Shown here: in pieces, positions 1 through 11,774 of the stretch
Layout: every line of letters starts with the position of its first letter
Position numbering within the stretch: position 1 is the stretch's first letter
From: Pithys albifrons albifrons
Taxonomy: Eukaryota > Chordata > Aves > Passeriformes > Thamnophilidae
NCBI RefSeq assembly: GCF_047495875.1
Contig: NC_092461.1
Coordinates: 61,058,299-61,122,298, forward strand
Length of the DNA stretch: 64,000 bases
Reading direction: 5' to 3'
Translations under genes and position numbers: made by a program
Notes under the pieces: generated by a model
What the model was told of the DNA's origin: nothing
Database searches by the model: none
Seen by the model: only the letters and a program-made list of their open reading frames with translations

Positions 1-678
1 TGGGTGAATGCATCCTAACAGTATGGAAAAGGAGATGAGTCTGTGTGTGTATGTGTGAAAATGAAGGCAGAAGAAGAGGCGAAGGCGGGTACAGCATTCA
101 GAACTTAATTTCTTGCCACATTATTAAAATCTGTAGTAGTGAAGTTCTTCAGATGGACACTGTAAAAATGTGGATCTTTAAGACTCGAGTTTGGAACTTT
201 GAACATCCTATGTTTTAATGCAAATAGAAAAAAATTACAAACAGGTTGAGGTAAAGGCCATATAAATACAGTTTTGAATGTGTTTTTTTAAAGAAATAGC
301 CAGAGCCTGGTAGACCTTCATGGATTTAATTTCTTTAGTATGTGAAGCACCTTGCAAGGATAAAAACCAGCAGCCTTGGTTTAAATATAAATTATTGTTG
401 TATATTGTGTTATTCTATAAATCTTCAAAAAACTATAGGCCTACTGTATTTTATGTGAAACACTGAATATAGGTGGTTAGATTTGCTTTGCCTAACTAGT
501 CTTAATTTTCTGTCCTCAGATCTTATACTGTCATTAATATTTGTTCAAGTTTTATGAAAACCCATCTAATGCCTTCAGTTAGCAGGAAAACTACATTAGT
601 AGTAGGTTCATTGCAGAGATGCAAACATTGCTATCTTCTTGTAGGGTGATTTGGTTCAATGTTGTTTTCTCTTAAAAG
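1..678 (+). other. STAU2: STAU2 intron, 3' part (window starts inside it)
   Basis: This is AT-rich, non-coding sequence upstream of the first visible exon. It ends in a pyrimidine-rich tract and an AG at 677-678. No repeat family, open frame or RNA gene was recognised. The exon carrying the first helix and strand of dsRBD3 must lie before position 1. Confidence 0.85.
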
Positions 679-891
679 GTGATTAAAGAAAGTGGACCTC
701 CTCACATGAAGAGCTTTGTTACACGTGTTACAGTAGGAGAATTTACTGCAGAAGGAGAAGGCAACAGTAAGAAACTCTCAAAGAAACGTGCTGCAATGGC
801 TGTCCTACAAGAACTTAAGAAACTTCCTCCTCTTCCTGTGATTGAAAAGCCAAAACTTTACTTTAAAAAGCGTCCAAAAACAATATTGAAG
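679..891 (+). CDS. STAU2: STAU2 exon: second half of dsRBD3 plus basic linker
   Basis: The exon encodes 71 residues in phase 0/0, beginning [13 protein letters not shown] and ending KTILK. The strand-strand part of a double-stranded RNA-binding fold ([18 protein letters not shown]) is followed by the RNA-contacting helix with the KKLSKKRAA motif at residues 31-39. In Staufen proteins dsRBD3 is a main dsRNA-binding domain that grips mRNA stem-loops for transport and decay. Residues 57-71 ([15 protein letters not shown]) form a basic cluster, matching the known position of a nuclear localisation signal between dsRBD3 and dsRBD4 in STAU2. The acceptor AG is at 677-678 and the donor is AAG|gtatgt at 892. 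Choosing STAU2 over STAU1 rests on the later exons, especially the one at 48844. Confidence 0.97.
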
Positions 892-3257
892 GTATGTGTC
901 CACCTTTGACAGACTTAAGAATGTTTGCTTAGAAAGTAGAAGTCAGATTAATATCAATACAGGTTTATTTGTCATTTTCTGTCAATATGGTTACAGTTAC
1001 TTATTACTGTCAGTATTGTTACTTGTTTGCCTGTGCTAATATGCCTGAGGGGTTTTTTAAGTCCTGGCAATGCTAATTCTTAAACATAATGGCTTGTAAA
1101 TAGCTCACATCACCGAAATCTTCAAGGGTTTGGTTCAAGTCTAGTGGAGGGTCAAGCCCTCCAAGCAGCTCTGTACAACCATGTGAAGTTTTAGTATCAT
1201 CTCCTCTGGGAGGCCCTGCTGGCATATGTAGTGCCCCTCTCCCTGGGCTTTCCCCCCTCCCCAGTTCGAAGAGGTAGAGAGATACATGAAGTAGAAAATA
1301 CATGGATACTACTTTAGTTCTTCAGGATACTTTACTAGAAATACTACCATTAGAGATCTGTATACTCAGTATACCACGTAAGTGCAGAGTTCTGAAGGAG
1401 CAGCCACCAGAAAAGCCCTTTAAAATAAGTGACTACTTTGGAAAGGACAAAACTGGGTTTGGAAAATGAATGAAGGATTTATTTATTACCCTCCTATTTT
1501 CATTTGCCTTCAAAACAGAATGAGTGATTTTTCAAGAAAACCTGGGTTAACTAGATACCTGTCTGCTACTAAAATTCTGGGAGTCTAACTAAAAAATGGT
1601 CAGGAAAATTATTTAGTGGAAAACCATCAGCATTAATACAGCTTTAAAGCTGGAAGATCTGAAAAGGTTTTTGGCTTTGGCTTTCTCATTTTGGAAAGTT
1701 TTCCTCAAGAGAGATGCTAAGGGTGTAATAATGTAAAAATCTCTTATATTACCATGAACATAAATTTGATTATCCAAAGTTGGCCTTGTTAAAGAGACAT
1801 TGATTGACAAAAAAAGTTGGATATGTGGAAGGTTTTTATTTTTTGAATATCCAAACTTCTGAAATGCTTTCAGTGTGCCAATTTTGTTCAATTTAACCTG
1901 CAATTGTTTTGAGCATCAAAAAAGCGGCAAGAAAAACTTCATTTTATTTGTATATGTATCTTATGGTCAGCTCTTTATTTCGGCTATTCTGCATTTTGTC
2001 TCTGCCTGGCTTCTTGCCCACACAGCTGCCCTTGTGTATGACATTGTCTTAGCTCTTTCACCTACATCTTCTCTAATTACTTCAGCAGTTACACTATGTA
2101 GGATTCAGTGCACAGCTTTCTAAATATAACATCCCTCTCTAGTCTTTGCCTTCAGTTGCCAATAATTTCTTCAGGTTCTGGAACACTTGTTTGTTATTTG
2201 AGAAGCACACGCAAGCATCTTCTCTTCACCTGCAAATGGTTTCATAAAAAGGAAATAGCTCAATAGCATACAAACAATTCAGCATTCAAATGTCATATAC
2301 ATTTGTGAGTTTGTTCTTTGTGTTATGGAATATAAATCAGTTAAATATGACTTTGGATAAATTTGTGTCTGTCTTAATTTCTTCTTCAGAAGATCTACGA
2401 ACAAATATTTTCATAGCTATTTCCTTTGAGAGAGCATTTGCCTTGTGAGCAATAACTCATTAAAAGAATTTCAGAACTAGAGTTTTTGTAAGGACTCTAG
2501 TTTTTCACTTGTCTCTGTAACCTTGGACAGACCATTTTGTCAGTTCCTTTGTTTTCCTTCCATCAGATCAATTCCCCCACCAACCATGTATTTTGATGTG
2601 TTATTGTGAGGATTATTGTCTGTTAAGCATTTGAAATACTCTGTGGGTGTCTCACAACATGCAACATTTCTAGCCATTCGCATCAAAATGTATTTTTAGG
2701 CTAAATTCATGTGACACACAGAGTGAACTTTCTGCACCTTTAATTGCATTATTATAGGATGGAAGGCAGGAGCGCTAAGAAGGAAAGCAGGAAGGCTGAG
2801 AGAGGAATATTCCTTATTATATATGGCAAATTTTTTTTGTCCTCATGTAAATCTCATCTCTTCTTAGTGTAATGCATGTTGTTCCAGCATTGTGCAACCT
2901 GTTTTAAAGGGTTAGGGGGAAGGGCCCTAGAAGTAGGGCAATAAGATATAATTGACTGATGAATCTGCTAATTTTCATCCATCCTCATAAGGACCTCCAT
3001 AGATGGGGGAGGATATTTGTAGCTTGCAGGTTCCAGTTATGCACCCTACCTGCAGCAGTGGTAGACAGTGTTTTTCCACAGGTTTGAGCCTGAGGATTCT
3101 TTTGTCTCATGATCAGAAAATGGGAAGTAATTGACTTCTTATTCTCTCCAAGGGAGGATTAAAAAAGAGATAACCCACGTAAATGTTCTACTGAAGCAGG
3201 GTAATAGTTGTATGATATGTACTGAAATAATGGTTCTTTCCTTTAAACCTGGTTTAG
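892..3257 (+). other. STAU2: STAU2 intron (2.4 kb)
   Basis: Donor gtatgt at 892 and acceptor tttag at 3253-3257. The interior is AT-rich. A locally more GC-rich, pyrimidine-rich stretch at about 1130-1270 was not assigned to any repeat family. Open frames on both strands are short and carry no domain. No RNA gene was seen. Confidence 0.85.
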
Positions 3258-3395
3258 ACTGGACCAGAATATGGTCAAGGAATGAATCCAATCAGTCGTT
3301 TGGCTCAGATCCAGCAGGCCAAAAAGGAGAAGGAGCCAGAGTATGTTCTCCTTTCAGAGAGAGGAATGCCTCGCCGTCGAGAATTTGTTATGCAG
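3258..3395 (+). CDS. STAU2: STAU2 exon: start of dsRBD4
   Basis: The exon encodes 46 residues in phase 0/0, from [15 protein letters not shown] to RREFVMQ. The segment [25 protein letters not shown] is the first helix and leading part of dsRBD4. It is followed by PRRREFVMQ, which enters the first strand and runs directly into the next exon. In STAU2 dsRBD4 cooperates with dsRBD3 in dsRNA binding and localisation. The acceptor is tttag|ACT. The donor CAG|gtatca departs from consensus at +4 to +6 and is one of the weaker donors in this gene. Confidence 0.97.
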
Positions 3396-6300
3396 GTATC
3401 ATTTGCTCTTACATTAGACATAATGGCCTTGCTATGTTTTGTTCAAACTCAAGCAAAGTGGTGGCATAATGTGAAGTGGATCTCCCTGTGTTTAGCTCTT
3501 TGCTTTACAGTCAGTTATAGAAGAATAGTATGAAATACAGTATCAGAAAGACTGTCTGAATTTTCTCTTTGTGAAACAAAGGGCAATTTGGTTATATGCC
3601 TTGTAGATGCTTTTCTTGTAGTGGTTTTGCGTATTTTTTTGCTGATTTTATCTCTGATCGTTCATGATTTATTGTCTTTCAAAAAAAAAATTGGACTGTT
3701 GTTGATCAGAGGATTGCAATAGTAACTAGTATTCTGAAATGTGGGTGTTAATATCTCCATATTACCAAGCAAGTTGGTTTTAAAAAAATGTGTTGTAAAT
3801 CTTTTCAGATTTGCAGTCTCTCTGTGGCTTTGTTTATATCTGAAATACAACAAAAAAAGCCTTCTATCACATGTTTTAGCCTGCCCTCTGTCTGGACCTA
3901 GAACAGAAACAGTAGATCATTAATGTTTGTTTCATATTTAAATTAAGAACATGCACAATATTTGATATGACTGTGATATTTTGTTAGATAGCACAATAGC
4001 AGGTTGAGAAAGATTAGGAAAGGAAAGGATTCTGTACTCTTGTGTTTTCACTCAAGGGTAATTTTGTGCCGGAACAACTCAGAACAGCATACCTGAACAT
4101 ATTTTGACTTGTTGTCTACAAACCACACCAAAATGTCTCTTCTGATCTCAAGCAGAATTTATGGTGTTCCAGCACCTCCTTCTCCAGAAAATTAGTTATG
4201 TTTTCACTTAAATCTTTAAGTTCCTCCTTCATGTCTATGAAGATAATCTAGCAATCTTAATTTTCTTGGACCTTGGTGGTCTTTCTTGATGTTTTGTTAT
4301 TTTTCTCTCTGAAGCAAAAGAAGATATTGAATTTGGTTCCTTTTGTTGCGGAATCTTTTTTTATCAATATAAACTTGGATTTCCAACTTTTCGTTAGACC
4401 TGAAAGTATTTGAAAAAGAGTGATCTTATCACAGATATTCTCATTTCCTGTGCTTAAACCCCTATGGGACTGTCCACAGTTAGTGGTTTCTGTGTGAGGC
4501 CTCAGAAGAGGACAGTGTAACACAGCCCAGTATTAGAAAGATGGGCTGGGGTTTTATTTTTCTCTTGGAGGAATTTCAGTAATGGCAAAATCTTTGTTTT
4601 GAACAAAAAAGAGTCTTAAAAGCAGGGAATATGCAGAAGATTTCTTTTATCTAAGAAGGCTTGTAAAAGAAAGAGTCAAAGAAATTTCATAGAACAGTTG
4701 CTTTGTTATGAATACTTTTAAAGTCCATTTTCACCCTTTTGTAATCTTTTCACACTGAAGTCGTACTGCTGCTTCTCCCACCTTCAAGAAGTCTCAGTGG
4801 ATTCATTATGACATGCACAAACACTTATCAGAATAAAAAAACCTTTGTATTAACTACTTAAACAATGTTTTCATTTAATTTAATTGAATGTGGAAGTAAA
4901 ATATCCAGAGATAATATGGTCATTTTTATCTGTCACACAAAGAGCAAGTTTAGTTGTGATGAAATGGATCCAATTACTTGGATCCTGGCTACTAGATAAA
5001 CAGAAGAAAACCCCTGATGACATTAGTTGGTGTTCTGTTCCCAAAGTTAATTTCAGAAAGCTCTGTCCCTTTGTAGTGAGACCTTTAATCCTTGATAGAG
5101 GTTATAATAATAGCTAAACCAGTTTTACAGGTCTGAGAAACAGCAACACATTGATTTATTGTGAGCTATGTTATAAATTATCATTTTGTCTTGTCCTATT
5201 AAAGTCCCTCAATTTTATTGCATATAAACTTGAAGCAGATCGCCTATTTTCTAATTGTTATTGTGATCCGCATAGAAGATAAGGTTTATATTTCAAGATT
5301 ATTAATATTTCTGGCTTAGGCAGCTGAACCTTTTTGCATATACATATACTTTAAAGGAATATTCACAATCATCATTATTCATTTGCGTCCTCACCTTAAT
5401 ATTTAGAATTAATACGTATTTGAATCAAGAAGAATTTAAACTTCTAGGAAAACATAAAAATGAGATAATTTGAGGAAAGTGAATAACATAAACTATTAAA
5501 TAGCATTTATTATTTATTTAACATTGTACACCTGTTTTTACAAAATTTTTTTTAAGTTCCTTCCAGACTCTTTCAGGTCTTTGACCTCTGAGGTTTCTTC
5601 TATTCAGATCACTTTGGCTATTGTATTATTTTGATTTTGATTTCCTTTTTTGGACACACTTTTGAAACTGTGCACTGTTTTAAGAGACAATTTCTCAAAA
5701 AAAAAGACTGAATGGACAGAACAAAATATACCTATCAGATGCATAAATGAACAGCAATGGCAGTGCTAATATCAAAAACCAGACACAGCTCCAGGACTTT
5801 TAAGGATGGTATCCAAGCCAAGGACTAAGTCAGAGCCAGCTCAAATTTTGCCAGCTCAACCCAAGACAGAGCCCCACATGCTTTGTGGATATCCATCGTC
5901 TACAACTGGTCCTTATTTTGACATTCTAATTTCTCCTAATTTTATGAAAGGAGTCATGTTTGTCAGAAACCCTTTGTGCTGTACAGACCAGAGATCCAGC
6001 AAAGCACCTTATTTCCAAAGACTGTTTTGATCAAAGCTTGTCCTGTGTTAAGAGGTCACAGCCTGTGTCCCTTGCCATGCGACAAAGTGGCAGGAATGCA
6101 GATATGGTTTTCATCTTTCCTTAGAAACCAGTGTCATTAAAGTCTCCAAGTCACGGTTTCTTCCCCCATTGTTCTGGATACTGTCATGATGATGCTGAGT
6201 AGCTGCTTCAGGCAGCACTCCTACAAGAAATAGGAAGTACAGACCCTGTGGCACTTCCAGTGTTAAGAAAGAGTGGGGCAAAGATTCATTAGGGAAGAGA

Positions 6301-6540
6301 GAGGCAACTGTGTGTGCATTGAGATACAGAAAAATGTAGCTCTTGGAAACCTTCTGAAAAATCTAGACAAGCTCCTCTGTGTGAACGAATGCTGTAGTCC
6401 CTCTTTGCACTACTTTTACTTTTTCAAGATTGGGTCTTCATCAGAAGAGCTGACAGTTGTTGATAGATCAGCAGGGGTATTACATGGTGATATTAATTGT
6501 CATAATAATTTATTGTGATTATCAATGTTTTCTTTTTAAG
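3396..6540 (+). other. STAU2: STAU2 intron (3.1 kb)
   Basis: Bounded by gtatca at 3396 and tttttaag at 6540. The sequence is AT-rich with several short homopolymer runs. No recognisable repeat, RNA gene or open frame with a domain was found. A 74-codon open frame at 5806-6030 has no recognisable motif and is treated as chance. Confidence 0.85.
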
Positions 6541-6672
6541 GTAAAAGTAGGCAATGACATTACTACTGGAACAGGCCCAAACAAGAAAATAGCTAAAAGA
6601 AATGCAGCAGAAGCAATGTTGCTACAGCTGGGTTACAAAGCCTCTACTCCTCTTCAAGACCAGCCAGAAAAG
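6541..6672 (+). CDS. STAU2: STAU2 exon: second half of dsRBD4
   Basis: The exon encodes 44 residues in phase 0/0, starting VKVGNDITTGTGPNKKIAK and ending LQDQPEK. It supplies the second and third strands (VKVGNDITTGTG) and the RNA-side helix (KKIAKRNAAEAMLLQLG), with lysines at residues 15, 16 and 19 in the dsRNA phosphate-binding positions. The domain is split across two exons at the strand following FVMQ, the same architecture as dsRBD3 upstream. After GYKAS the sequence enters the linker towards dsRBD5. The acceptor is tttttaag|GTA and the donor is AAG|gtgaga. Confidence 0.97.
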
Positions 6673-6892
6673 GTGAGAACCAGTTGTTATGATGCCCACA
6701 TTTTACCCTTGTATAGATTTTTAAGCTGTGTCAGCTAATCACTTAGTTACTTAAAACAGTCACTCCTGTTTTAGGGGGTTGCTTGTCACTGATTGGCCTT
6801 TCTTTACCTACAGCTCTATAGCTACTTAGTAGTAAGTGCAGCCTCTGCTCCTGTAAGAGTAATTAAGAACAGAAATGTAGTTCCATAGAATA

Positions 6893-6917
6893 GTGTGTGT
6901 TTGTGTGTGTGTGTGTG
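6893..6917. repeat. (TG)n dinucleotide run
   Basis: A short TG/GT simple repeat interrupted once by TT. It is about 25 bp long, in the intron downstream of the dsRBD4 exon. Confidence 0.85.
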
Positions 6918-7549
6918 CAGAAGTGTACATGTGATGCGTGTACCTATTTCCATTTTCAAATCAGGAAGAATGTGCCTCTAGCTTTTATTCCATTTTGGGC
7001 ATCCATAAGAGCACTGAAAGGAATGATGTTAGTAATTTTCATACATGAAGAAGCCTTAGTAGTCAATCTTCCCATTGCATGTACACTAAAAGCATTCCAG
7101 AAAAATCATGGCCTTTTCAGATTTGATGATTGATAAAGAAAATGAGCATCACTTTTGGGTTTTTTTATGAAGAAGGAATTGAATTTAGAATTTGTGTGTT
7201 GCAGGTATGTGTTTCCACATTAGCTGTGTGTAACTTTAGCACTCCTCTCCTGTCTTGAGTTTATTGATCGGAGATTTTGTAACAGAAATTGGGTGTTAAG
7301 GTTTTGCCTTTTGTATCCTGAAAAGATATTTGATAAGGTATTTGACTAAGCTGCAGGCTCTAAACAGCTTCTGTCATATGCAGAGTCACTGCATGTATAT
7401 ATTATGATAATATCTTACATGTATACTATGACTACATCAGCTAGGTCAGGTTAACAGAATGTTCTGCTGGGCTTTTCTAGGGACCACGTGGCAAATCTGA
7501 ATATAGTATATATCCATGTATGTACTCTGAAACATCCTTTCTTTTTCTT

Positions 7550-7586
7550 AAAAGAGGGAGAGAGAGAAGAGAGAGAGAGAGAGAGA
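7550..7586. repeat. (GA)n purine tract
   Basis: About 37 bp of uninterrupted purine on the + strand, mostly GA repeats, ending before ATACTG. It is a simple-repeat tract with the usual capacity to slip or form triplex DNA. Confidence 0.85.
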
Positions 7587-8284
7587 TACTGTGTTCTACG
7601 TGTTCTGTACCCTTAGCCAGGAAAAAGTAAATGCTGTACTGGTTACTTGGCCCCACCTCCTTCAGTTTTCCTCTCCTTTGAGAGTATCAGCAATACCTAT
7701 GTTGTTTGCACTCACCTTCACTTTGTTTTTCACTATGTGCCTTGGTCATAGGCAAGTGTGAATTGCTCTAAAAGGAGTACTTGGAAGGTAGATGATGTTC
7801 CTAGTGAGAACACATTGTGCCGACACAGCCATTTAAAAACAGGATTCTGACTGGGTCAAATGATAATTCGTTTTCACCAGAATGCAGAGACCTTTTTACT
7901 GTAGAATATACTTTCTACAGTATAAAAGTTTCAGCTTTTTATTCACTGCCAGTTTGGCCTGAGGGCTTTCATGAAAATCAAAACAAAACTGAGGAGTTTG
8001 GGTTTTTTTTCTAATAGGAAAACATAGGCTTTCATTCTTGGATTTTAAATTGACTGGACTAATTTTGCTCAGTTTTTTCCAGAGATAAAGCCTGAAAAAA
8101 TTCAGCCCACAACATAGTTGCTTTGGAGAGCTCTACACAGTGGAAACTTGTGGTTACATTGAAATTCTTAAAAGAAATGGAGTGGCTAAAAAGGGGTGTT
8201 GCTGCTTCATTTCCCTACAGTTATGAGACTATTGCTTACAAGTGCATTGTCTTTAGAAAATAAGGTTTAATTACATACTGGCAG

Positions 8285-8348
<64 letters not shown>
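8285..8348. repeat. Perfect (ATCT)16 microsatellite
   Basis: Sixteen uninterrupted copies of ATCT over 64 bp. The lack of interruptions suggests a length-variable locus. It lies in an intron, well away from the exons. Confidence 0.97.
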
Positions 8349-8349
<1 letters not shown>

Positions 8350-10547
8350 AGGATTGGTAGACAATGGCCTAATATTATTCTGAACACAGTGAACAAACAT
8401 CTTACTGTATCCAAAAAATGTGAACTACTCCAATTTTTATGTAGTGGCAGTGTCATAACAGGATAACAAATTTTTATAGCTTTGTTTGGGTTAAAGATAT
8501 AAAATATCTAGAACATCTGGCTTTATCTTCTGTATGTAACAGACTGAAAATATTTGGAGATGCACAAGTTAGTTTGTGTAGCTTAAAGCATTTTAATTCT
8601 CAAACTAAACTGTGGTGGAGAGGAAGGAAAATAGCCCTTAGATCTCTATCAGTTTGTGCATTGCAAAATTCCTTCCATATAACTTGCACAATAAAGACAT
8701 ACCAGTAGAAGATACTTGTTTCTCTCTTGGAATCCAAAATGGGTCCTGGCATAGATTAGCTGGTGTAGCAGGTTGGCATCTAAATGCCCAATTTTTACTT
8801 GTGTGCTTTTTGATGGTTTTAGTAAAAAAGCCAACTTCTTTTTCTCCAGTGTCACCCCTTCTCTGAGTTTTTCCATTCCATTCCAACTTCCTTAAAAAAA
8901 AAAAGGTGACAGTATTCATTGTTTTAATGAAGACCTAGGTGTGTTACAAGAGCAATGCATGGTGCTGATGGCAGCACAGGTAATTCAGGTAATGTAAAAA
9001 AGTTAAGGCTCTGCTACTTTCTGAGCTAATTTGATTCCTGGAAGAAATCAGTAATGGTAGTGCAGAGCCTTGAGGAGAGCCATTTGAAAGTGTGCTGGGA
9101 GACTTTTTGCAGCTGTCAGAATTTTAGCTTTATGGATGAGACTGGAGACTTGTAATCATTTTTTCATGTTTCCGTCTTTTGTTTCTTCTTGCTACTTGCG
9201 TTCTCTTAGAGAAAAGAAGAAGAGAGTAGATTGCATTCATGGGAGGCAGCATCATTAAGGATCACTTACAGATAGATGAATTCTTTTTTATTTTCCCATC
9301 ATGATTAATTTAATAAACAATGAAAAAGAGAGGAATGAGGAGAGTTGGAAATGTTCTGCTCATATCGTAGTGGTGTGCTTGTGCTGGTTTTGTGTTATGG
9401 ATGGACAGTATAGATTCCTGGCAAAACCATGCTGCTGAAACAGCAGTAAATACAAACATACTTAGGGATTTCATATTGCTTATTCTTTCCATTATATATC
9501 TCCCATTTTCACTGCACAATGTCAAGGCTGTAAGCACTTTGGTATGTACATGATGACAAAAAGCAAGGAAATAATCACTGGAACAGCTCTTTCTGCTCTT
9601 TACAAAGGAAAACGTATCATCTAGTAGTCTTCATAATCTAAACACCCTTAACACAACTTCTGAGATGCAGAGGCAGATTTCAGCTGGTTGATCTCCCTTC
9701 ACATCTCTTCCACTTTGCAATTAACTCCGTATTCCAGAACAAATGATTACAACTTTGCCATGACATATAGCCTGCTTTGCTGTGAAGTTTTGCATACAAA
9801 ATCCCAGCAAAATCTGACAAGGATCATTTGTTTCACATTCACAGAGCTGGCTGTCAATAGCTCCTAAGTAATGAGGAAGCTTGGAATTGTTTATCCACTT
9901 GTACAGTAAACCTAGAACCATGCCTGTTATTTACTGTGAAGACTTCAGTCATGTCCTCATTTTGAAACTCCGTTAATTGCTCCCCTTTTCCACGTCAGAG
10001 CAATTCCCAGTATTAAACATAATAAAATTAAAGACAATTAGCTTCATAAAAAATATATTAAAATAGTGGAAAATTGCAGCCATTTTTTCTTCTACTTCAG
10101 CAACTAAATGGATTCTTAACAAATAAATATTGTAAAATTACACCCAAAGTACTTTATAGTGTTTATGCATTCCTTCATTGGCAGTTATTAGGATCTTCTA
10201 GTTTTAGAATGTAATTTCTCTGTTGTCTGTGTTTTCAATTGAGAGCTGCTTAAAACATTTTATTTTATTTAAGTCTAATTTGGTAACATATTGAGTTGAG
10301 CCTAATCCTTGGGGAAACATTTACATTTCAGTGTTAGGCAATAGTTGTTAATGTTTATTCATGCAGGGCACATTACTCAAATAACCTATCTTAGTCAAAA
10401 ATTAAGATGTGTTAGCAAAATTCTGTAAGCAGATGTGGCAATCGCAAGCCATCCTTTTTAGAATCTTTCAACTACATTTATAAACAACAATGTTCTGTTT
10501 AGAGGGGAGTTTGCTCTTTACTTATTTGTCTTTTCTCCCTGTTTCAG

Positions 10548-10608
10548 CTTGGAGAAAACAAGAGTTGGAATGGCCAGAATGTTGGGTTTTCTGAGCCAAC
10601 AAGTAACA
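10548..10608 (+). CDS. STAU2: STAU2 small exon in the dsRBD4-dsRBD5 linker
   Basis: This is a 61-nt exon: 20 codons (LGENKSWNGQNVGFSEPTSN) plus the first base of a threonine codon completed by the next exon. It is too short to stand out as an open frame. It was found because a good acceptor (tttcag at 10542-10547) and a consensus donor (gtaagt at 10609) flank it, and because its peptide fits the STAU2 linker between EK of dsRBD4 and TPKGILHL of the next exon. The region is Gly/Asn/Ser-rich and probably unstructured. It joins a phase-1 intron, so skipping it would shift the frame. Confidence 0.93.
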
Positions 10609-10829
10609 GTAAGTATTGCTTTATAAATTAGTATTTATACTTACTTTTCTTGATCTCTGTAGGATTTGGAGTATTCAAGACAATTGAAATGCTTTTCATA
10701 AATATTTTAAGGTTTTTATTGCAATTAGATGAATTAACTCCTGAGTGTCCTCTGTTTGAGTGTAGGTATGAATGAATGCAGGATCAAGGAGATTTTTATT
10801 TACTCATTGAATCCTTCAGTTTGTAAGGG

Positions 10830-11470
10830 ATTTTAGGAGGCCATCTAAGCTACCTACTCAAAGCACAGTCAGTACAGAATTCAGACAAGGGCACTTATAT
10901 CTTTTTAGTCATTCACAGGGACAGAAATTCCATAGCTTGTCTGGGCAGCCAGTTCCAAGCTTAACTATATTCACACTGAATTTTTAAATTTTAATTCTTG
11001 TCAAAACATCTCTTGTTTGTTTATGACTATCATCTCCTGTTCTTCTGCTATATATCTCAGCAATGTGCCTGATTCTGTCTCTTGGACAACATGTTCTTAA
11101 GTGTTGGAAGGCTGCTGTTAGGTTTTTCAAAGCATACCACTGTCCTCCAAGTCTGACATCCAAACAGGTTTCCACAATTTATTTATCTAGACTTCAACAT
11201 CTCAGCTTGGAGACAAGTATACTGTGGGAGATATGGTGCCAAAAGCCTTGCTAAAGCCAAGGTAAATGACATCCTGTGCTCTCCCTTCCTTCATAAATTC
11301 AGTCATTTTATCACAAAAGGCAATCGCATTTTGTGCTCACAAATGGCTTTAAGAGGACTATGATTTTCCCAGGTACTAGAGTGAGGCTGACTAGCCTGTC
11401 TGTTTTGATGATGATGCCTTTCTCAGGCATCATTGGCCATCTTCTGATCTGCATGACTTTTTGAAGATAA
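10830..11470 (-). mobile_element. Degraded CR1 LINE fragment, antisense
   Basis: The + strand reads as the reverse complement of a much-mutated CR1 3' region. Recognisable pieces are the segment near 10945 (GGCAGCCAGTTCCAAGC) and the segment at 11236-11273 around GCCTTGCTAAAGCCAAGG, both characteristic of the avian CR1 tail and ORF2 end. Open frames are broken. The heavy divergence suggests an old insertion. The limits are approximate. Confidence 0.6.
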
Positions 11471-11550
11471 CAGAGAGTGGCTTCACAATGATATAAGCTG
11501 TTTGACTCAACATGCTAAGGTATATCCCATTTTTGTTCCAATGGATGCAC

Positions 11551-11774
11551 AGAAAGTTCCACCTGAATGAGAGGAAGAACTTCTTTACCGTGCAGGTGAC
11601 CAGATTGCCCAGAGAGGTTGTGGAGTCTCCCTCACTGGAGATATTTAAGAACCATCTGGACACAATGCTGTGCCATGTGCTCTGGGATGACCCTGCCTGA
11701 GCAGGAGGTTGGACCAGATGACCCACTCTGGTCTCTTCCAACCTAACCCATTCGGTGATTCTGCAATTCTGTGG
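11551..11774 (+). mobile_element. CR1 LINE 3' end, sense
   Basis: The + strand translates through typical CR1 tail residues, including [20 protein letters not shown], then [20 protein letters not shown] and a stop. An untranslated end follows (ggttggaccagatgaccc) and the sequence finishes in ATTCTGTG-type repeats, the hallmark of the avian CR1 3' terminus. It is severely 5' truncated, as most CR1 copies are, and lies in the opposite orientation to the older CR1 just upstream. Confidence 0.88.

Larger units (their letters stand above)
6673..10547 (+). other. STAU2: STAU2 intron (3.9 kb)
   Basis: Bounded by gtgaga at 6673 and a good polypyrimidine tract ending tttcag at 10547. It contains a short (TG)n run near 6893, a purine (GA)n tract near 7553 and the perfect (ATCT)16 microsatellite at 8285-8348, listed separately. 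The rest is AT-rich with no gene or RNA seen. Confidence 0.85.
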
